In this document: piece after piece, positions 41,747 to 42,445 of the stretch
How positions within the stretch are numbered: the stretch's first letter is position 1
How the letters are laid out: each line of letters starts with the position of its first letter
NCBI GenBank assembly: GCA_016903655.1
Contig: JADQBC010000011.1
Coordinates: forward strand, 1 to 42,445
Reading direction: 5' to 3'
DNA length: 42,445 nucleotides
Source of the DNA: Gomphosphaeria aponina SAG 52.96 = DSM 107014
GTDB lineage: Bacteria > Cyanobacteriota > Cyanobacteriia > Cyanobacteriales > Gomphosphaeriaceae
Program-made: the position numbers and the translations under genes
Notes under the pieces: model-generated
Told to the model about the DNA's origin: nothing
What the model saw: only the letters and a program-made list of their open reading frames with translations
Database searches by the model: none

Positions 41747-42103
41747 TTAGCAGTAATTGCTCACATCCTCACAACATTCTTCCGCCAGATAGGAAATTGC
41801 CCGAAAGCGCAACATCATTAATTCCTCATAAAGGGGATTTAACTTACACAGTGGTGGTATGTTCACCAGAGTTCGCCCCCAAATCTTGATTTTTCTGGCA
41901 AAAGGACATTGAGCTGGGATCAGCTTACAGATCTGATGTGCCCGTGATGGTTTTCTTACTTCAATGTTGTTAATCCACCATCGCAGAGGGCTTAACAAAT
42001 CAATTTTTGTGGTTTTCTTGTCAACTGTACGCTCTTGTTGTGGTTGCTCCCAAGTCCAACCACTCAATATAATTTGCTTTACTGTTAATTCTGTTACATC
42101 CAT
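41747..42103 (-). CDS. Mo-dependent nitrogenase C-terminal-like protein
   Basis: 118 residues from the ATG at 42103, chosen because GTGAGGAAAAT lies upstream; an in-frame ATG at 42157 would add 18 unlikely residues. It matches the cyanobacterial family named after the C-terminal domain of a Mo-dependent nitrogenase: DLLSPLRWWINNIEVRKPSR, AHQICKLIPAQCPFARKIK, LVNIPPLCKLNPLYEELMML, RFRAISYLAEECCEDVSNYC. The family occurs widely in cyanobacteria, including ones that do not fix nitrogen, so it should not be read as evidence of nitrogen fixation. Conserved cysteines may bind metal. It has its own spacer of about 40 nt before the next gene. Confidence 0.85.
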   Translation of the reverse strand: MDVTELTVKQIILSGWTWEQPQQERTVDKKTTKIDLLSPLRWWINNIEVRKPSRAHQICKLIPAQCPFARKIKIWGRTLVNIPPLCKLNPLYEELMMLRFRAISYLAEECCEDVSNYC

Positions 42104-42445
42104 ATTTTCCTCACTTTCCAATCCCACAGGATTGCTGCTGCTTTTTTTACCTTTCACTCAACTGATGAGATCCTAATTTCCTTTCCTGCTGCCTTTTTCT
42201 CCAGCTTTCTTTTTTGAAAAGCCCCTACTTTTTTAGTTCCTGGTTTTTCTTTCCCAGACTTTTTTCTCCCCAATCTTCTCTCTATTTAGCTCAAGTTTCT
42301 CTTACTGCTATATAAAACTGAACTTTCCTTGAATAATCAGGTTTATTCTTTAACAAGGCTACTGCCTTGAGAGTCTATTTCCTGTTTCATCCAGACGAGT
42401 CGGCTCGCTACTGTCCACAGGCGTTAATTGGGCGATCGCCCACCC
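42104..42445. other. Upstream region of the Mo-nitrogenase-C-like gene
   Basis: 342 nt to the window edge with no gene recognised. T/C-rich on the plus strand (polypurine on the minus strand) around 42170-42300, with one GCGATCGC near the end. Confidence 0.5.

Noticed and set aside
41747-42103. Evidence for nitrogen fixation
   Set aside because: The protein family is named after a nitrogenase domain but is common in cyanobacteria that do not fix nitrogen; no nif genes are in the window.

Overview
The window is A+T-rich DNA from a cyanobacterium. The evidence is the many GCGATCGC (HIP1) octamers, the families present (DUF1822, DUF3122, Uma2, CHAT/TPR, AAA-like ATPases, Mo-dependent nitrogenase C-terminal-like protein, bestrophin-like channel, HigA-like and HicB-like antitoxins) and a fused cyanobacterial-type pntA followed by pntB. 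No tRNA, rRNA or CRISPR array was recognised. The mix of housekeeping genes (pntAB, mltA, amt, response regulators) with accessory islands suggests a chromosome rather than a plasmid.

Layout. 1-1480: small minus-strand genes (vWA fragment, small membrane protein, acidic Asp/Gly-tailed peptide, unknown 130-aa protein). 1480-2957: gene-free nest of repeats. 2958-11062: accessory locus 1, with a sigma-70-like regulator, a DUF1822 protein, a Uma2 nuclease, a broken HigA-like gene and a large TPR-CHAT protease. 11200-16572: an ordinary block with a NrdG-like radical SAM protein, a DUF3122 protein, a REC-wHTH-Hpt-REC regulator with a CheY-like partner, a zinc-ribbon protein, a bestrophin-like channel and a conserved unknown. 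16573-20004: an ammonium transporter flanked by two copies of one antitoxin gene, the second with a PIN toxin. 20034-27008 (minus): accessory locus 2, again sigma-like and DUF1822, then a CHAT-ATPase fusion and an AAA-like ATPase. 27685-34858: a membrane/ATPase cluster containing a pentapeptide-repeat protein and a HerA/VirD4-like ATPase. 34859-36309: repeats and a hicBA remnant. 36310-39401: pntAB. 39483-42103 (minus): mltA, two unknowns (one possibly TIR-like) and a Mo-nitrogenase-C-like protein.

The best candidate for an undescribed system is the sigma-like + DUF1822 + CHAT module, found twice with different CHAT effectors (TPR-CHAT in locus 1, CHAT-AAA plus a stand-alone AAA-like ATPase in locus 2). 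This looks like a conserved sensing/regulatory pair with an exchangeable caspase-like effector. A second candidate is the HerA-like ATPase cluster at 28-35 kb.

The window is also a record of small non-autonomous palindromic elements. Family A (ends TAGACCTCTTGCGAAA) has seven copies; one lies in frame inside a DUF1822 gene, where removing exactly 180 nt restores the family consensus, and another supplies the stop codon of the other DUF1822 gene. Family B (ends TATAGCAATCC) has two close copies, with an apparent empty site nearby. Family C (ends GGGAGCATCCC, 19-bp internal repeats) has two copies with perfect 8-bp target duplications; one splits the HigA-like gene. All functional calls come from reading motifs; no database search was possible.
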